DNA from: Cliona cf. orientalis
Lineage: Eukaryota > Porifera > Demospongiae > Clionaida > Clionaidae
DNA: 64,000 nucleotides
NCBI GenBank assembly: GCA_963930775.1
Contig: OZ005697.1
Coordinates: forward strand, 7,152,292 to 7,216,291
Direction of reading: 5' to 3'
Shown here: positions 34,501 through 50,603 of the stretch, one piece after another
How the letters are laid out: the number at the start of each line of letters is the position of its first letter
Numbering within the stretch: the stretch's first letter is position 1
Notes under the pieces: generated by a model
The model's database searches: none
Told to the model about the DNA's origin: nothing
The model's input: only the letters and a program-made list of their open reading frames with translations
Translations under genes and position numbers: made by a program

Positions 34501-34566
34501 TTTTTTTAATAATTAGGTCCAAGCAGCAATAGAAACTCAACAGACTTACGTATCAAGTCGGCGCAT
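25566..34566 (-). CDS. Coiled coil-ROC-COR-Death domain protein, 15 exons
   Basis: Exons (minus): 34566-34550, 33169-33019, 32797-32759, 32479-32459, 32305-32282, 32062-31976, 31704-31675, 30678-30489, 29482-27077, 26994-26932, 26867-26790, 26726-26658, 26533-26456, 26028-25957, 25882-25566. All junctions keep frame, giving 1213 residues and TAG. Residues 1-56 are of unknown fold. About 57-200 is charged coiled coil (EEIEKLKKTNAE, QERERIQQRLREV). The ROC GTPase has the P-loop GLPGVGKT (213-220), G3-like DCGGQPQYHE (about 420) and G4-like AGTHRD (about 500). A COR-like part follows (FFDKLNVIKYSP, NVVFADSQVPLD). Then come a Pro-rich stretch, a Ser/Thr linker (about 989-1108) and a Death domain (HRWRDVGDLVV, VLSHWLDH). 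DAPK1 also pairs ROC-COR with a Death domain, so GTP-dependent death or immune signalling is inferred. No disabling change is seen. The ATG choice rests on phase and is conserved at 1276. Confidence 0.85.
26279..26382. repeat. Intronic hairpin MITE
   Basis: TAGCCTCATCCCCAGGCCCA is paired with an inverted TGGGCTTGTCATGGGCAAGGCTA end, with an inner AGCTTTTCACTGAAAAGC hairpin. It lies in an intron between linker exons. The duplicate locus carries it at 62655-62755. Confidence 0.6.
29755..30328. mobile_element. MITE, TACCGTATAGCTCCAAAT ends
   Basis: 18-base TIRs are complete on both sides (29755 and ending 30328). Subterminal CACGAAAATT-type repeats resemble 69-167. It lies in the 1.0 kb intron between exons 8 and 9 of the ROC-COR-DD gene. 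The short reading frame inside is not supported as a gene. Confidence 0.8.
30905..30985 (-). repeat. tRNA-derived SINE head
   Basis: On the minus strand a GGTTGGCTGAGCGG box A (30977-30964) is followed by a GAGTTCGAATCC box B (30932-30921), and GGATTTTTTTCC lies downstream. The spacing suggests a class II (Leu/Ser-like) tRNA ancestor. It lies in an intron of the ROC-COR-DD gene, in the gene's own orientation. Confidence 0.65.
31160..31380. repeat. Dispersed repeat (AAGAAGCTTAGAATCAGCAAA family)
   Basis: It matches 55970-56140 over most of its length (AAGCTTAGAATCAGCAAA, TTGGACTCGCAA, ACGACTACCGTAACCCTCG, AGGGTTAAT). Its last part also matches about 900-945. It could be a tail shared by SINE copies, as a tRNA-like head lies 180 bases away here. 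Confidence 0.55.
32531..32617. repeat. 87-base intronic hairpin MITE
   Basis: TAGCCTCATCTCCAG and CTGGAGATGAGGCTA are perfect 15-base TIRs around a 57-base interior, in the intron between exons 3 and 4 of the ROC-COR-DD gene. Confidence 0.75.
33769..34062. mobile_element. hAT-like MITE in intron 1 of the ROC-COR-DD gene
   Basis: The ends are CATTGGCAGATCTAGGATTT and CCTAAATCTGCCACTG, with ACAAA on both sides. It has an internal GAAGCCACGCCCATTTT module in the opposite orientation to the copy at 16687. Confidence 0.6.
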
Positions 34567-35256
34567 AAACAAGCAGCATCATCTCACCAGCACCCGGTAC
34601 GGTACCTCCTAGAGCCGACCTCGCCCACAAAATGGCGCCATGATTTGAGATGGCGGGCCAGTGTACATGCAGAGGAGGTTGGACATGACGCGCATTTACG
34701 CTATAGTCTGTCACATGACCTTGGTATGCAATTATGCTGCCACGCGTTCAAAAGAATGCCATTTGCGACTGTAGCTGGCAGCTAAAATGTTTGCGTTTGT
34801 GGACTATGGCCAAATCTAAAGCTGGAACGGAGATGAGTCGTGTAGATCTAATGTTGTAACATCAGAAGAAGCCGACTGCGATCGAAAAATACTGTTTTTG
34901 TTGTTGCCATTCTGAGAAACGAGTTTTCTTGATTTGCAAGAAGTATGAGGGGTGGACGGGCGGGGTATGGCGCTGGATCTTCTTTTCTCATGGAGTTCAA
35001 CTTGCTTTCACATTTAAAACTTCTTCAAGGCTTTAGATCGTGACTTATAATTTGTACAGTATTGTATATGGGGCAACACGCCCACTTTTTGTGCGCACGT
35101 GATCGTGTCCAACCCGTTAACCTCCTCTGGTATATACCTGTTAGTCTCGTGCCCAGACCCCACCCCCAAACTATATACATGTACGTACTGTACAAGAGTA
35201 GATTAGCCATACTGTATGATCACATCCTGATCCACTGCACATGCGCGCGCATGGCC
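34567..35256. other. 5' flank of the ROC-COR-DD gene
   Basis: The first 90 bases (to about 34640) are conserved with the duplicate at 1276-1330 and may hold the promoter or 5' UTR. No TATA box stands out. The rest has no supported feature. Confidence 0.35.
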
Positions 35257-35340
35257 TACCGTATAGCGGGAAACTTTCGAGGGAGAAAATTTTCGGTGTC
35301 ACGAATTTCGCGATTTTTCAGCCATCCGCGAAAGGTTGCA
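35257..35340. repeat. Left end of a TACCGTATAGC-type MITE
   Basis: It starts TACCGTATAGCGGGAAACTT with AATTTTCGGTGTCACGAATTT following, like other members. No right end is seen before the transporter pseudogene begins. Confidence 0.45.
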
Positions 35341-35365
35341 TGCCATGAAGGTTTTGCAGTTGATC

Positions 35366-37012
35366 TGATGATGGTTCATGCCTCTGAATCTAATCGTCTG
35401 CTGGTTAACACTGCAAGTGAGGAGGAGTCCTCTCCACTTCAACCACTGAGCAGAGGGCTGCCATCTCATGTCCTCCATCAAAGTACCTCTGTCTGCCATC
35501 AAAGGCGGCCATTCTCATCCTTCTATAAACAGCCATTGTTGGAGCTATTTACAACATGTTCAATGGGTTTTGCTGCTGTGGAAGAAATTGACAGCTCACG
35601 AATTAATTCCCGTATCTCAATTTATGAGCCTCTACCATAATATGCCATAGTATTAGCATTCATCATGATGCTCTATCCCTTGAGTGGGTTTATTGCCGAT
35701 GTCTGCTGTGGACGACTGAAAACAGTTGTGATCAGCTTAATCGTTCTTCTCCTTTGTTTCACTTTCTTTCTTGTTGGCATGATAATACTGGAAACAATCA
35801 CAGCTAATATTAATCAAGCCCTGAGTTATGACAAAGTCCCATTCGTGTTCATTGTCATTTTGGCCTTTCTTTCATTATTTGTTTTTATTATTGGCCTGAC
35901 AGGATATCAGGCAAATTTTATTCAACTTGGATTAGACCAACTTTTTGAAGCACCAAGTCATTATCTTGATCTCTTCATTCATTATGCTATATGGGCTTTT
36001 CAATCAGGATCACTATCATTAAATTTATAATCATTTTATTTTTAATGCTATGCTCACATCATGAATCAAACCGCAAGATATTAGCATTAGCTGCAACAGT
36101 TTTATTCAATATATTGCTGATTGTACTACTTTTGATTGGCTGTTTGAAGCGTAAGTGCATGGTTCCATATTGAGCCTGGACATCAGAATCCTTACAAGAC
36201 GGTATACAATAATATAATAAATTTTGCCGAAAGCCACAAGCATCCTCTCTGACGCAGTGCCTTCACCCATAATGATAACTACATTCCATCCAGGTTGGAC
36301 TTTGCCAAGGAGAGATTTGGAGGACCGTTCTCAACGGAGCAAGTGGAAAATGTTAAAACATTTCTTAGGATGCTAGTGATCTTGTTTACAATTGGACCTT
36401 CATTTGCTTTGGACCGGAAGTACCAGCATCTTATTTTATTTTTCCACTTTTTGGCTTGCATTTATTACATCCGTATCCAATACCCAGTCGAGTAAACAGC
36501 TTTGGTACTTTCTTATGAAGGCAACAAAATATGATCCATATGTAAGCAGGAAAGAGAATCACTATTGAAATAGATTCAATATTGTTCCGCTCCCCATCAG
36601 AAATTTCAAGGCAAATTCTTTTGTGCAGTATTCTTTATAGATTTTATGATAATCAGAATCACACTCTGTCTCTTGGGAGGTGTGAGTTTACTAATTGCAG
36701 ACGTTATGGGACATACATTGAATAGAAATAGTTTTTCCAATCATAGCCTGTGTGTATTTCAAGCAACAATATCCCAAGACAGGTTGTTCACATATCCTGC
36801 ACTCAACATGCACTGGGGAATTCTTATCCCACCAACTCTTCTTCTTGGACTTGGTCCCATGCTGGTCATTGCCACAACCTTGGAGTTCATCTCAGCTCAG
36901 AGCCCTCAGTCCATGAAAGGTCTTCTTGTTGGAGTCTTCTTTGCCATCAGAGGTCTCTTTCAATTCCTCAATTCCATTGTCATCATTTCCTTGTCCATGA
37001 ATCAGCCGTGTG
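35366..37012 (+). pseudogene. POT/PTR (SLC15-like) peptide transporter, copy B
   Basis: Recognisable pieces include SGFIADVCCGRLKTVVISL, QANFIQLGLDQL, RFGGPFSTEQVENVKTFL and ISAQSPQSMKGLLVGVF. It is disabled by an in-frame TAA near 35637, several frameshifts (for example an extra GCAT after AAGT near 36155), a missing stretch between about 36480 and 36630, and loss of the C-terminal part after MNQP. It lies opposite to, and downstream of, the ROC-COR-DD gene start. Confidence 0.85.
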
Positions 37013-37075
37013 TCTGTAGCTACGTACTCACTTCTTGCTATTGTACTTACATGGATCATAGTAGTGCTTGATAGC

Positions 37076-38891
37076 TGTCAAATTTTGACACATTGCTGGA
37101 GGTATATCTAGATTTATTCAACCACAAGAATGTATAATAATCACAACTAAAGCCCACCTGCTGACAATGCAGTTGTAAAACATCATGGGCCTCCCCCAAA
37201 TTTATAATGATGTTAAGTTTCCACAAGGATTTGAACAAACCCCCTAATATAGTTAATATCAATTAATGAAAATACTGGCAGCTATAGTTTAGCTATAGAC
37301 ACCTGTTCTGAGTTTTAGAAATAATGAATTTCATTTAATAGCTACAGCATGCAGTGTGTATATATAATGCACTTTTGGATAGCTTAGCTGCTGCAAAACA
37401 GAGCTGACATAATTATGGAGCAATGCCTGGTTTTGTGACAATGTCAGGTTGAAATTTCAGTTCATTATAGCTACTGTTCGCATTCCATTCAGCTGACTTT
37501 ATAGTATATACAAGAATTCATGATAATAGTTATCAATCTATCAGTAATCCATAAGATAAAAATTATTTTCACTTAATATTTATAGCCTTGGGCTACATAC
37601 ATTTTGGGTACAGTGGAAATAAGAGAGAATTATTTAATAAGTAAGATACATAGGGACACAGTACATGCACTAGCAGCTGACATTAAAAGCTTTTGGAAGG
37701 TAGTTAGCTAAATGACTTACAAAGCAAACTTCTGCTATCCCTATCCTAAAAGATGATGAACACCAACCAATCCACAACAATGCTGAAAAAGCCGCTCTAC
37801 TGAACAATAATTTTTTTCTCATCCTGTTTCAACAATGCCCAACCTCCATTTGACGTGGTAGACTATAATGCACTTGCAATTATTGCTATATTATAGCTAC
37901 ATCTGACCAAATCCCATGCCCTGAGCTGTTTATGTGCACCAAAGATGACATTCTGGAAATGTTGCTTGCTCTGGGTATATACTACCAAGTGAAGTGGTCC
38001 GGACGGCGTATTGACTGTTAGTATTGCCCTTAGTGTTACTATACAGTACAAGTACAGTGTCCATTGCATTGCATTGCATTTTTTTATTGAACGACCTTTA
38101 CCTATTTTGGTAAAGGTTGTCGGGCAACACTGCTGTACTGTGTGTGGCCCGTGATCGCTTTAGTTGCAACTTCCCACCCTGATACCCTCCCTTTATTTGC
38201 CAGACTTATAAAAGTAGAACCGGGTACTGTACATTTTCCACCAATATTAAACTTAAAGGTGGAATGGTGATAGGCCTAGGACTGATTGGGGTATTCTCCA
38301 TCATTACAAGAGTATTGAAAATGGCAACAATGAAGGGGCTGGCACCCAGACTACTGCCATCTATTGATAAAGGAAGGAATGTGTAGGTCCCTTCCCAGAG
38401 CCAGCAGCACCAACTAGCGAATGTACTGGCATATATCTCCCTAGCAGCAGTGGCACATGCAGGAGCATATGCAGCGGCACATGTAGCAGCACATGCAGCA
38501 GCAGCGTGCAAGCAGAGTGGGAGGGCATGACCCTCCCACAGCAGCAAAAGCCCAGTTCTATCATCGTTAATTTTACCAAAATTAATACAACTAGCTAATC
38601 GATGTACAGATTGGTATTCCACACTATAAAAAAATTAATTATTGCAAACAGAAGCTAAAGAACGGACTAGAATTCACCACAAGTTCACAGATGTGCATGC
38701 TGGCACTCATTTAGATTTGGAAGAGCTAGCATGTATAGGTCAAATGCTATTACACTGACTTCGATAATTATTATTGTCTGAGCTCCACCCATTATTACTA
38801 GAATGCCTGAGGGACCAGGGGATCTAAAGTGCATGGGAGAACTCAATGAACTGAATTCTTTTTACTAGAGATGTTGTTATATCATATGCAG
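37076..38891. other. Long non-coding stretch
   Basis: AT-rich throughout. It has a degenerate GCAGCA/GCACATG run (about 38448-38515) and a small inverted pair of the recurrent 14-mer at 38089-38122. No exon with supporting splice signals was found. A minus frame over 38206-38622 is Ala-rich because of the repeat and is not accepted as a gene. Confidence 0.45.
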
Positions 38892-39119
38892 GCTAAACTG
38901 GGCAGCACTTTTGAGGATGATGACAAAGGAAATCATTCGTCGTTGTCGTCAGAACAGAGATTACGGAACCTAGAATTGGAACTAGCCCAGACCTAACTGG
39001 CTTTAGTCGAGTCACAGTGTAAGAACCAAGAACTAGAACACAAAGTCAAAGAAGCGTCGTCCAGTCAAAGAGCAAAGAACTGGCCCTTCTCCATTGACTT
39101 TGGTAATAAGAAAAAGTAG
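38892..39119 (+). pseudogene. C-terminal exon of a RabGAP1/EVI5-like TBC protein
   Basis: After a CATATGCAG acceptor the frame reads LRNLELELAQT, a TAA at 38994-38996, then LALVESQCKNQELEHKV and a final FSIDFGNKKK with TAG. The ELAQTKLALVE...C..QELEH pattern is the conserved C-terminal coiled coil of RabGAP1/EVI5 family proteins, which carry a Lys codon where TAA stands here. No TBC domain is present nearby. It is probably an orphan duplicated exon. Confidence 0.6.
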
Positions 39120-39682
39120 AATGATAATTATGAGATCTTTTTTAATAATTGTTATGGTTATTAATGGTGTTAATTTAAATAAATTATCCGTTGGAGACCA
39201 GCATGCAGGATGCACGTGTACTTACTCAAGAGCTGTGCAGATTAGCTATATAGATAGATTGTTCTTATCAAATCAACATCTACCAGCATAATCTTGACAT
39301 CAATAATTTACCAAACTACTCTACAATGTCGTAGCTAAGTTTTGCAGTCTTGACACTTCAACCTGCATGACATTGGGTATATGTATTCTGCCGCTTTATA
39401 ACAATAATAGATTATTATTTTATCTCCGGGCCCACATTTGAATGTTCCTGGCTCTACAGTCATGTTTAACTTAATACAATATCATGCAGAGCTCTTAGAC
39501 TATAGTTATCTTGTTCCAGAATAATAATTATTGTTATTATCAATGCGAAATAATACTGAAACAAAACCACACTAATAGCCTAGGCCTATACTGAATGTTA
39601 TAGATTGTGATAAATTTAAAGATTTAGCTCATAGTTCATAAAGTTCATAATAAACAGTGCCAGATGACAATCATGTTATTAA

Positions 39683-41898
39683 TTACTGTGCATATGGAGC
39701 CTGCAGCAGCTGCTGGACCGGGTCTTGATTACTATTATTCATTCTGCGCCGCGACCTCTGAGGAGAGTAGAAGAGGACATAGGGAGTGAGCAGCTCAGAA
39801 CCATCAGGGCCAACTTTTGTGGGTGGCTCCATGTAGGCACGTGCCACAATATTGAATGGCCGGCGTTCACGGATCTGGATTGAGTTTAGGGAAAGATTAT
39901 AATGTAATTATGATTATTATCCAAAGGCGATGCTCTGATTTTGACTCACCTGATCCAGAGGAACTTCCAGGCAAAATTCCTCACCATTGCATTTCCTTGC
40001 CACCTTGTATGCATCTAATTTAATTATTATGATCAAGATAAAGACATCAACTATAATAATAATTATTATTATTATGATTAGAGAAGATAATGACATTCAA
40101 TTAATTTTATCCTTCAAAAAATTTTGAGATATAAAGTATTTATTATTGCTAATACTACGGCAAGCCTCAATTACGTATAGTCTACTAGAGGGAGTTAAAG
40201 GGAGAAGTATTATGGGAAAACTACGAGTGAGCCTGCATGCCTGCTCATACGTACTAATAATCATACACTGTCATGACTAATAAAATTAATTTTAGAGCCC
40301 GTGTACAAGGCCACTGAAGTACTGGGTACACTTACAAAACTTGTCTACGCCTGGTACATTCGGTGCATACATTCTGGCACTCCCTCCGAACATGGAATCA
40401 TCCACAGAGATCACGTTGCCCACTGCAAAATTGGTGTAGGTCGCCTTTCCAGTTGTCACATGATTGACCCCACACACAATGAGAAAAGAATCATCTTCTG
40501 CTTCCAACCTATACACCCTTGTGCTGTTGGTATAAAGAGCATCCCTGCATGTATACAAACCAGATAATCATAATTTTTAATCTATAACTTATGCATTTAG
40601 GAAGCCTGCACTCAATTGGGTATAATTGTACTTTGTTGTCTGTAATTTAGATTAGCTAAAATTTAATGTTAGTGCTATATTAATTTTTGTGGCTTTAAAA
40701 ATTTAACTCAATAAATATCTAGAGATGAAGGAGTTCATGCTCACCTAGTGGTGTGCACAGTCATTGACATATTTAGCACTATAATAATGCATACCTGTTA
40801 TCTCCGAGGCAGTTGGTCAATTCTGCTATGCACTCAAATCCTTCCAAAGGTACCACATTCATCCGATCCCTTGAGACAGTCAATCTTTCATCCATCAGTA
40901 GACCATGCTTTGCTTGAACTCTCCTGTCAACCTAGTCTACAAAAGCTGAGAAAGCAGAGCTCAACGAATCTTCTGTGATTCCCGTTCCCCGTTGCCTTAG
41001 TGGAGGAGTCGAGAAAGGAAGTGCAGTTTGCTGACGAGGGGCACGGACACGGATTACTGGCCACACTGTATTGATGTAGGCTTGGCCTTCTTCAGGATTC
41101 TGGAAAAGAGCCACACGATGGAGCATGGTTAAGGTATCCTTCATGGCTCCTTTCCCAAGTTTCACTAGGCTGGATGGAATGATGTCTGTGTTAAGGGCAG
41201 TGGCTTGAACTCCGGCAGCAGTGAACGCATTATGAACAGCACTACTTGTGGTTACATCTGCCGTTGTTGTGACAACAGTGGTCCTTCCGAAAGGACTAGC
41301 AACATTCAAGCCAGTGGTATTAACGAGGAGATTGTTGATGGAATCTCCAAGAGAGGCAAACACGATTCTTTGACGAATAGCTACCATTGAAGGTCGAGAA
41401 GAGGTAAGAGCGATAGCTGAAGTAGTCTGCAGGAGGTGGTGTGCAGCTCAAGAGGACAATGGCTTCCTTTTCCTCCAGCTGCCACAGTGGTTGTTCACCT
41501 TCAAATATGTATACACCGTAAGGAGAGGAAGGATTAGCAAAAAATGCCCCTTCAGGATTGATGAATTTCATAATACCTCTCTCAATAGTGTAACCATCTG
41601 TAAGATAATTAAAGTTTACATAAAGTTTGTGGCTATAAAACATAGCTAATAATTATTATTATGATACACGATAATTATTTTAATCTTTGCATTGATGGTT
41701 TACATTGTGCAACATGCAGATGTAAGTTATGCATGTGTCACCTCTTTCCAAGTTCATAATTGCATCACGAAGGATCCGGTCGTGTTGCTGAGGTGTGCGA
41801 TCACACATGAAGTTGTAGGAATTTTCCCCATGTCCAGCTGAAATCCAGATATGGCATAGGCTGAGGGAAATCAGTAGAAAGATTCCGAGATTAGCCAT
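39683..41898 (-). pseudogene. Secreted protein of unknown family, two frame lesions
   Basis: Exons (minus): 41898-41742, 41597-40795, 40544-40336, 40014-39950 and 39874-39683. Residues 1-24 (MANLGIFLLISLSLCHIWISAG) are a signal peptide. Conserved-looking blocks include PPADYFSYRSYLF, VFASLGDSINNLL, FLIVCGVNHVTTGKATYTNF and AYKVARKC. Splice phases agree at every junction, apart from a net +1 shift near 41390 and an in-frame TAG at 40932-40934. Intact length would be about 474 residues. I recall similar VGVNH..TGKATY proteins in sponges and algae but cannot name a function. It is either a pseudogene or a gene with assembly errors. Confidence 0.6.
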
Positions 41899-42120
41899 TG
41901 CCACTTTGATGGGAATTTGGCTGAAACTGACAATCAAGGAAGGAGCTCTGCTGATAAGGTACAAAACTCGGTGAGGTCCAGTAGATGGCTGCTGAATGTG
42001 CTGAGGTATTGGAGACTAGGTATCAATCTCAAGATGCTGATGACTTCTTGCCGAGCTGCAACTTATCATTCCTTTTATACAATCGTCCTTAAGAAATTAT
42101 CCGTGACCTCAAAGTGGTGA

Positions 42121-43406
42121 ATGTGCACTGTCAGCCGCCTACGAGTCACTCGCCTGCTCTCTGCATCTTAAATATGTTTGTTCTAATTAAAGAGAGCACA
42201 ATGAGTAGGAAATCATAACAATATTATTTATAGTTCTATATTATGGCAAACCAACTGTAAATTCTTTCAAGGAAGTTCGATCACGCCCCAGCCCATGAAA
42301 GCAAGATGGCCCACGGTCACGTCGACCGTGGCTTATGCACATGCAAGCTGGTAAAACTAGTACTGCACGGTTGGGATAAAGTTGGCAGGGCTAGTGTATA
42401 GCTAATACTAGCTATTGTAGCCTATGCTGAGTGTGAGAATTCGAAGAAGTTGCCACCAAACAAGGAAATAAATATTATGTCATAATATTATTCTCTAACA
42501 ATAACATTATTAGTTTACTGGTACCCTACAAAGCATTCTGTGGGATCAGTGTGGCACCAATAATTGATAGAGGATTAAATTTGAGTCTCCAATGATAATT
42601 ATTCAAGTCTGTGGGTATGGCTACTTTGGCTTATTGAATCAAGCATCAAGGATACTTTTCAGCTTAGCTGCTAGTCTATCTCTGAGTTTGATTCCTGACC
42701 AAGCTTCCTGTCTGTTTACAAATCTAATTATGCACAATGTTCCTATTAAAATAATATTACTATTATTTTGAGGGATGCTAAACCCCGTACAGTTCTATTC
42801 CCATCCCACACTAGCGCCGGCACCACATGATATCCAGCGTCTATCAACTATGACGCTGCAGGTGTTTGTTCCTGTGGCTACCACAAACTCATGTAACCCT
42901 ACCACTCCTACAGCCCAACACTCACTATGCACCGGCTTCCTCTTATGCATGGACATGAAGATTAATAGTAAAAAAATGTCAATTATTGATGTCGTGATAA
43001 TGTAGTCGTATCACTAGTATATACTCGAATACTAACTTGTATAATAGGCTCATTGGTGCCTTGATAATATTATTATGATTCACAGCGGTATGGAGTTTCA
43101 TGTTGGGTGGACTTGACACAATGTCATGCAATCTGAAGGATCTTCGAATTTCTCCTCAGAGAGTAATAGAATCATGAGTCTAGGTATGCAACACGTGTGA
43201 ATAGAACTAAGCAGTGAAAAATAATAGTATCAGTGATGTATGCATGCATAGGCCAACGGGGATAATCTATAATCGAGGTGCTGCAAAGAGCCTGTGAATG
43301 AAACGACCGTTACCAATGTTTAGCCACAGGAAATAAACAAGCAGGAAGAACATCCGGTGTGGCTTGACACGTGAACCATCAATCAGAACCAGGGCACTCT
43401 TCATCG
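42121..43406. other. Intergenic stretch before ALAD
   Basis: AT-rich with no supported gene. It should contain the ALAD promoter. No clear TATA box or initiator stands out. Confidence 0.4.
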
Positions 43407-47636
<4,230 letters not shown>

Positions 47637-48282
47637 GTGATTTGAATGTTGACTGTGAGGAATAATTACGTTATCCACTTTTTAAGAATATTACGCAATA
47701 TAATAAGAATCTGTATAGTATTATATTTCCTACACAATAAGTACCGTCATACCATTGCATGACCTTCATATTCCCTTGCTCCTTTAATGTCATGTTCAAG
47801 TCCATTGCGGTATTGGGCTTCGTAGCAGGAATTGAAACAGCTACATGTATTTTGTGACAGTTGTACTATAGTATTTTCTAGTCTAAGAGTGTGTGGGTGT
47901 TGTATACTGAGTATAAACGCGAGGAATTTCACCATACCACATGAATGGTACAACTCGTACACCTTAGAAGCACTAGTATTATTGCCACTGTCACGTGCCA
48001 CATGTATCCTACCACTTCTTGTACTTTACTATGCAGCTAGGGTGTATTTTCATACACCCTAGGATATACAAGGTTTTTAGATGTATATATACATGTCCGG
48101 TGAAGTATATTATAGCCATGAACATTTTGTGGCAGGAACCATAGTTAATAAAATTAATGATCCAATGTAAATAGCTCGTAGTTTCAGTTTCTGATAGTAT
48201 GCAGCTATATATTGCAAGTTGAATCACTTTCTGCTTTCTAGAAGTAGCTAAGTACTAAAATTAATAGCTATAAGCTGTAGTG
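47637..48282. other. Intergenic, with a short palindrome
   Basis: AT-rich with no gene. CTAGGGTGTA / TACACCCTAG form a hairpin around TTTTCA at 48037-48062. The same half (TAGGGTGTATTTTCATA) begins at the very end of the window, suggesting a small repeat family. Confidence 0.5.
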
Positions 48283-50047
48283 ATGTCAAGTCCTATAATT
48301 ATTAAATTTTATCCGCTGTTCTTCATTGTTGACAATACGTTATCGTTGACAACATTTGATGATCGCTACAATACTAGTGAAAATGATTACTCTTGCATTA
48401 CTTACCCGCCTTGGTTTACCTACGATAAATCCACCAATATAGATATGATGTCAGTGTGGAAGTGATCTTGGTGGAATAGTGAACTGTGACAATGCAAATA
48501 CAAAGGTTTACTTCCAATATTGCTACTGTATGACATATGATGATCACTTGGGAACTATTGCTGGTGCCTGTATGACAAATTGTTTCATGAAAAACCAATC
48601 ACAAAGGGAGTACTTTGAACTCCCCAGCAACCTCTCAGAATTCTGGAATCGAGATGGAAGACTTTGTGGCAAGTGCAAGGATAATTACCATCCTCTTGTT
48701 TACTCGTATGATATGAAATGCATGCAGTGTAAGGGGATGAAATATAACTGGCTAACCTTTATCATTGCAGCGTTTGTTCCACTAACGCTTTTCTTCGTTT
48801 TTGTTATCAACTGTGGGATGAGTGCTAGCTCTCCACAACTGGAAGCATTTGTAGTATATGCTCAAACCATCGCATCCCCTGCTAATGTTCGTATTATTCT
48901 TGCAGGACTCATGACGGATTATAATTACAAAAATGCTTCACTTTTTTGTCGAATTCTTTGTGCCCTTTATGGTGTTTGGAACTTGGATTTCTTTCGTACA
49001 CTTTTGCTTCCTATTTGCATTAGGCTTAGCACACTACAAATCCTTGCCTTAGATTATGTAATAGCTATCTACCCTCTTCTTCTCATAGCCATAGCGTATA
49101 TTTTGATAGATCTTTATGATCGGAATGTTTCTTTGCTGGTTTGGCTATGGAAACTGTTCCATAAGTGCCATAAAGTTGATGTTAATATAAAACCAGCTTT
49201 CATTAATGCCTTTATTACTTTTCTCATTCTGTCGTATTGTAAGCTTCTCAGTGTCTCCTTTGATCTTCTGGTGTACGTGAACGTCTACAATTCCAGTGGT
49301 AACAACACCGGTACTTTCCTGTTTTATGATGCATCGATTGAATACTTTGGACGAGAGCATCTTCCGTACGCCATACTTGCTATTTTTGTGGTAATCATTT
49401 TCCTCCTATTACCACTGGTGTTCAGCTTACTGCATCCACTTAGATGCTTCAACGGATGCATAGGATGGTGGCCATCTCTCTGCTTCTGTCTTGACTCATT
49501 CCAAGGTTATTATAAAGATGGAACTAGTGGTACTCGAGATTGCCGCTGGTTTTCATCACTTTACCTGGCGGCTAGGATTGCACTCACTATAGCATATGGC
49601 TTGATAAAGGAAAGTTTTTATCCATTTGCCTCTATTGTGCTATTGTTCATTGTTGCCTTGATTGTCATTTTTCAACCCTTCAAATCTCAGTACCGAGTGT
49701 ACAATACTGTCCATGCATTACTTTTTCTGAACCTAGCAGTGTTTTTTATGACTGTTGTCCTTTTGTACAAATCACGACTGACAACGTTTGGCTTAATCTT
49801 ATCAGTTGCTGTGGCCATTCTTCCTCTTTTCTATATAACCGGCCTTGTTCTTAAATGGATCTATTCAAGGAAATCATGCTATGGGAATTTTATATCCAAA
49901 TTGTGTTTTTTGCAAAGAAGTGATCATGGTCTTACAGAAACGGACTCAATTGACTCCATTCCTTATCGAATGGAATGTGAACAGAATGGTGAACAGAGTA
50001 TTGTTATTAATGATCATCACAGTAATGAGTATGGAACTTTTAGCTGA
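48283..50047 (+). CDS. Multi-pass membrane protein with Cys-rich ectodomain
   Basis: The long frame 48479-50047 encodes a Cys-rich segment (YCYCMTYDDH, GRLCGKCKDNYHPLVYSYD, MQCKG) and then about ten hydrophobic helices, for example FIIAAFVPLTLFFVFVINC and FASIVLLFIVALIVIF. An intracellular tail follows. An upstream frame from ATG 48283 (TYPPWFTYDKSTN) appears to be the same protein, since reading just after it gives CQCGSDLGGIVNCDN in the long frame. Joining them needs a 1-base shift near 48450, so there is either a frameshift, an unseen intron or a sequence error. The architecture resembles a family I associate with sponge and choanoflagellate genomes. Ligand and role are unknown. Further N-terminal exons may be missing. 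Confidence 0.65.
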
Positions 50048-50212
50048 CTCAGTATCTGAGCACATGTCACTGAAAATGGATATTGGAGAGTTCTGTGTGT
50101 ACTGTTACAATAATTGCTAATATTTAATTTATTGATTCAAAAACTCCAAATAGCTGTATAGTTACTAACACACATTCCTGTAATATTGTTTAAGCCACTG
50201 TAATATAATTAC

Positions 50213-50603
50213 AAGTATAAAAAACATTTAAATAAAATTGAAGGATGAAGTAGGGATGGCAGTGCCAAAAAGTACACAAACAAGGTTTGTAGAGATAACG
50301 TATCACATTCACTATATATCCCTACGCTTGCTTTTCTCGACAATTAACGTCATACACTCCCGATTCAGTATGTAAAGTGTCGCTATATTTTGATATTAAT
50401 CCATGGGTATACAGTATTGCTTTTCCATTCCTACATGCATGTGCCCCATATATAATACGTGTGTGCACGGCTACTCAAAAAGCAAGCGTAGGGATGTATA
50501 GTGAATGTGATACGTTATCCCTACAAACCTTGTTTGTGTACTTTTTGGCACTGCCATCCCTACTTCATCCTTCAATTTTATTTAAATGTTTTTTATACTT
50601 GTT
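50213..50603. mobile_element. Foldback element with about 124-base inverted arms
   Basis: Arms 50213-50336 and 50478-50603 are almost perfect inverses (ACAAGTATAAAAAACATTTA... and TAGGGATGGCAGTGCC...), separated by about 140 bases. There is no coding capacity. It lies just downstream of the membrane-protein gene. A tiny fragment (GTGCCATCCCTACTTA) recurs at about 51749. Confidence 0.85.

Noticed and set aside
38206-38622. 138-residue minus-strand frame, Ala/Cys-rich
   Set aside because: The composition comes from a GCA/GCACATG repeat, and no splice or start support was found.
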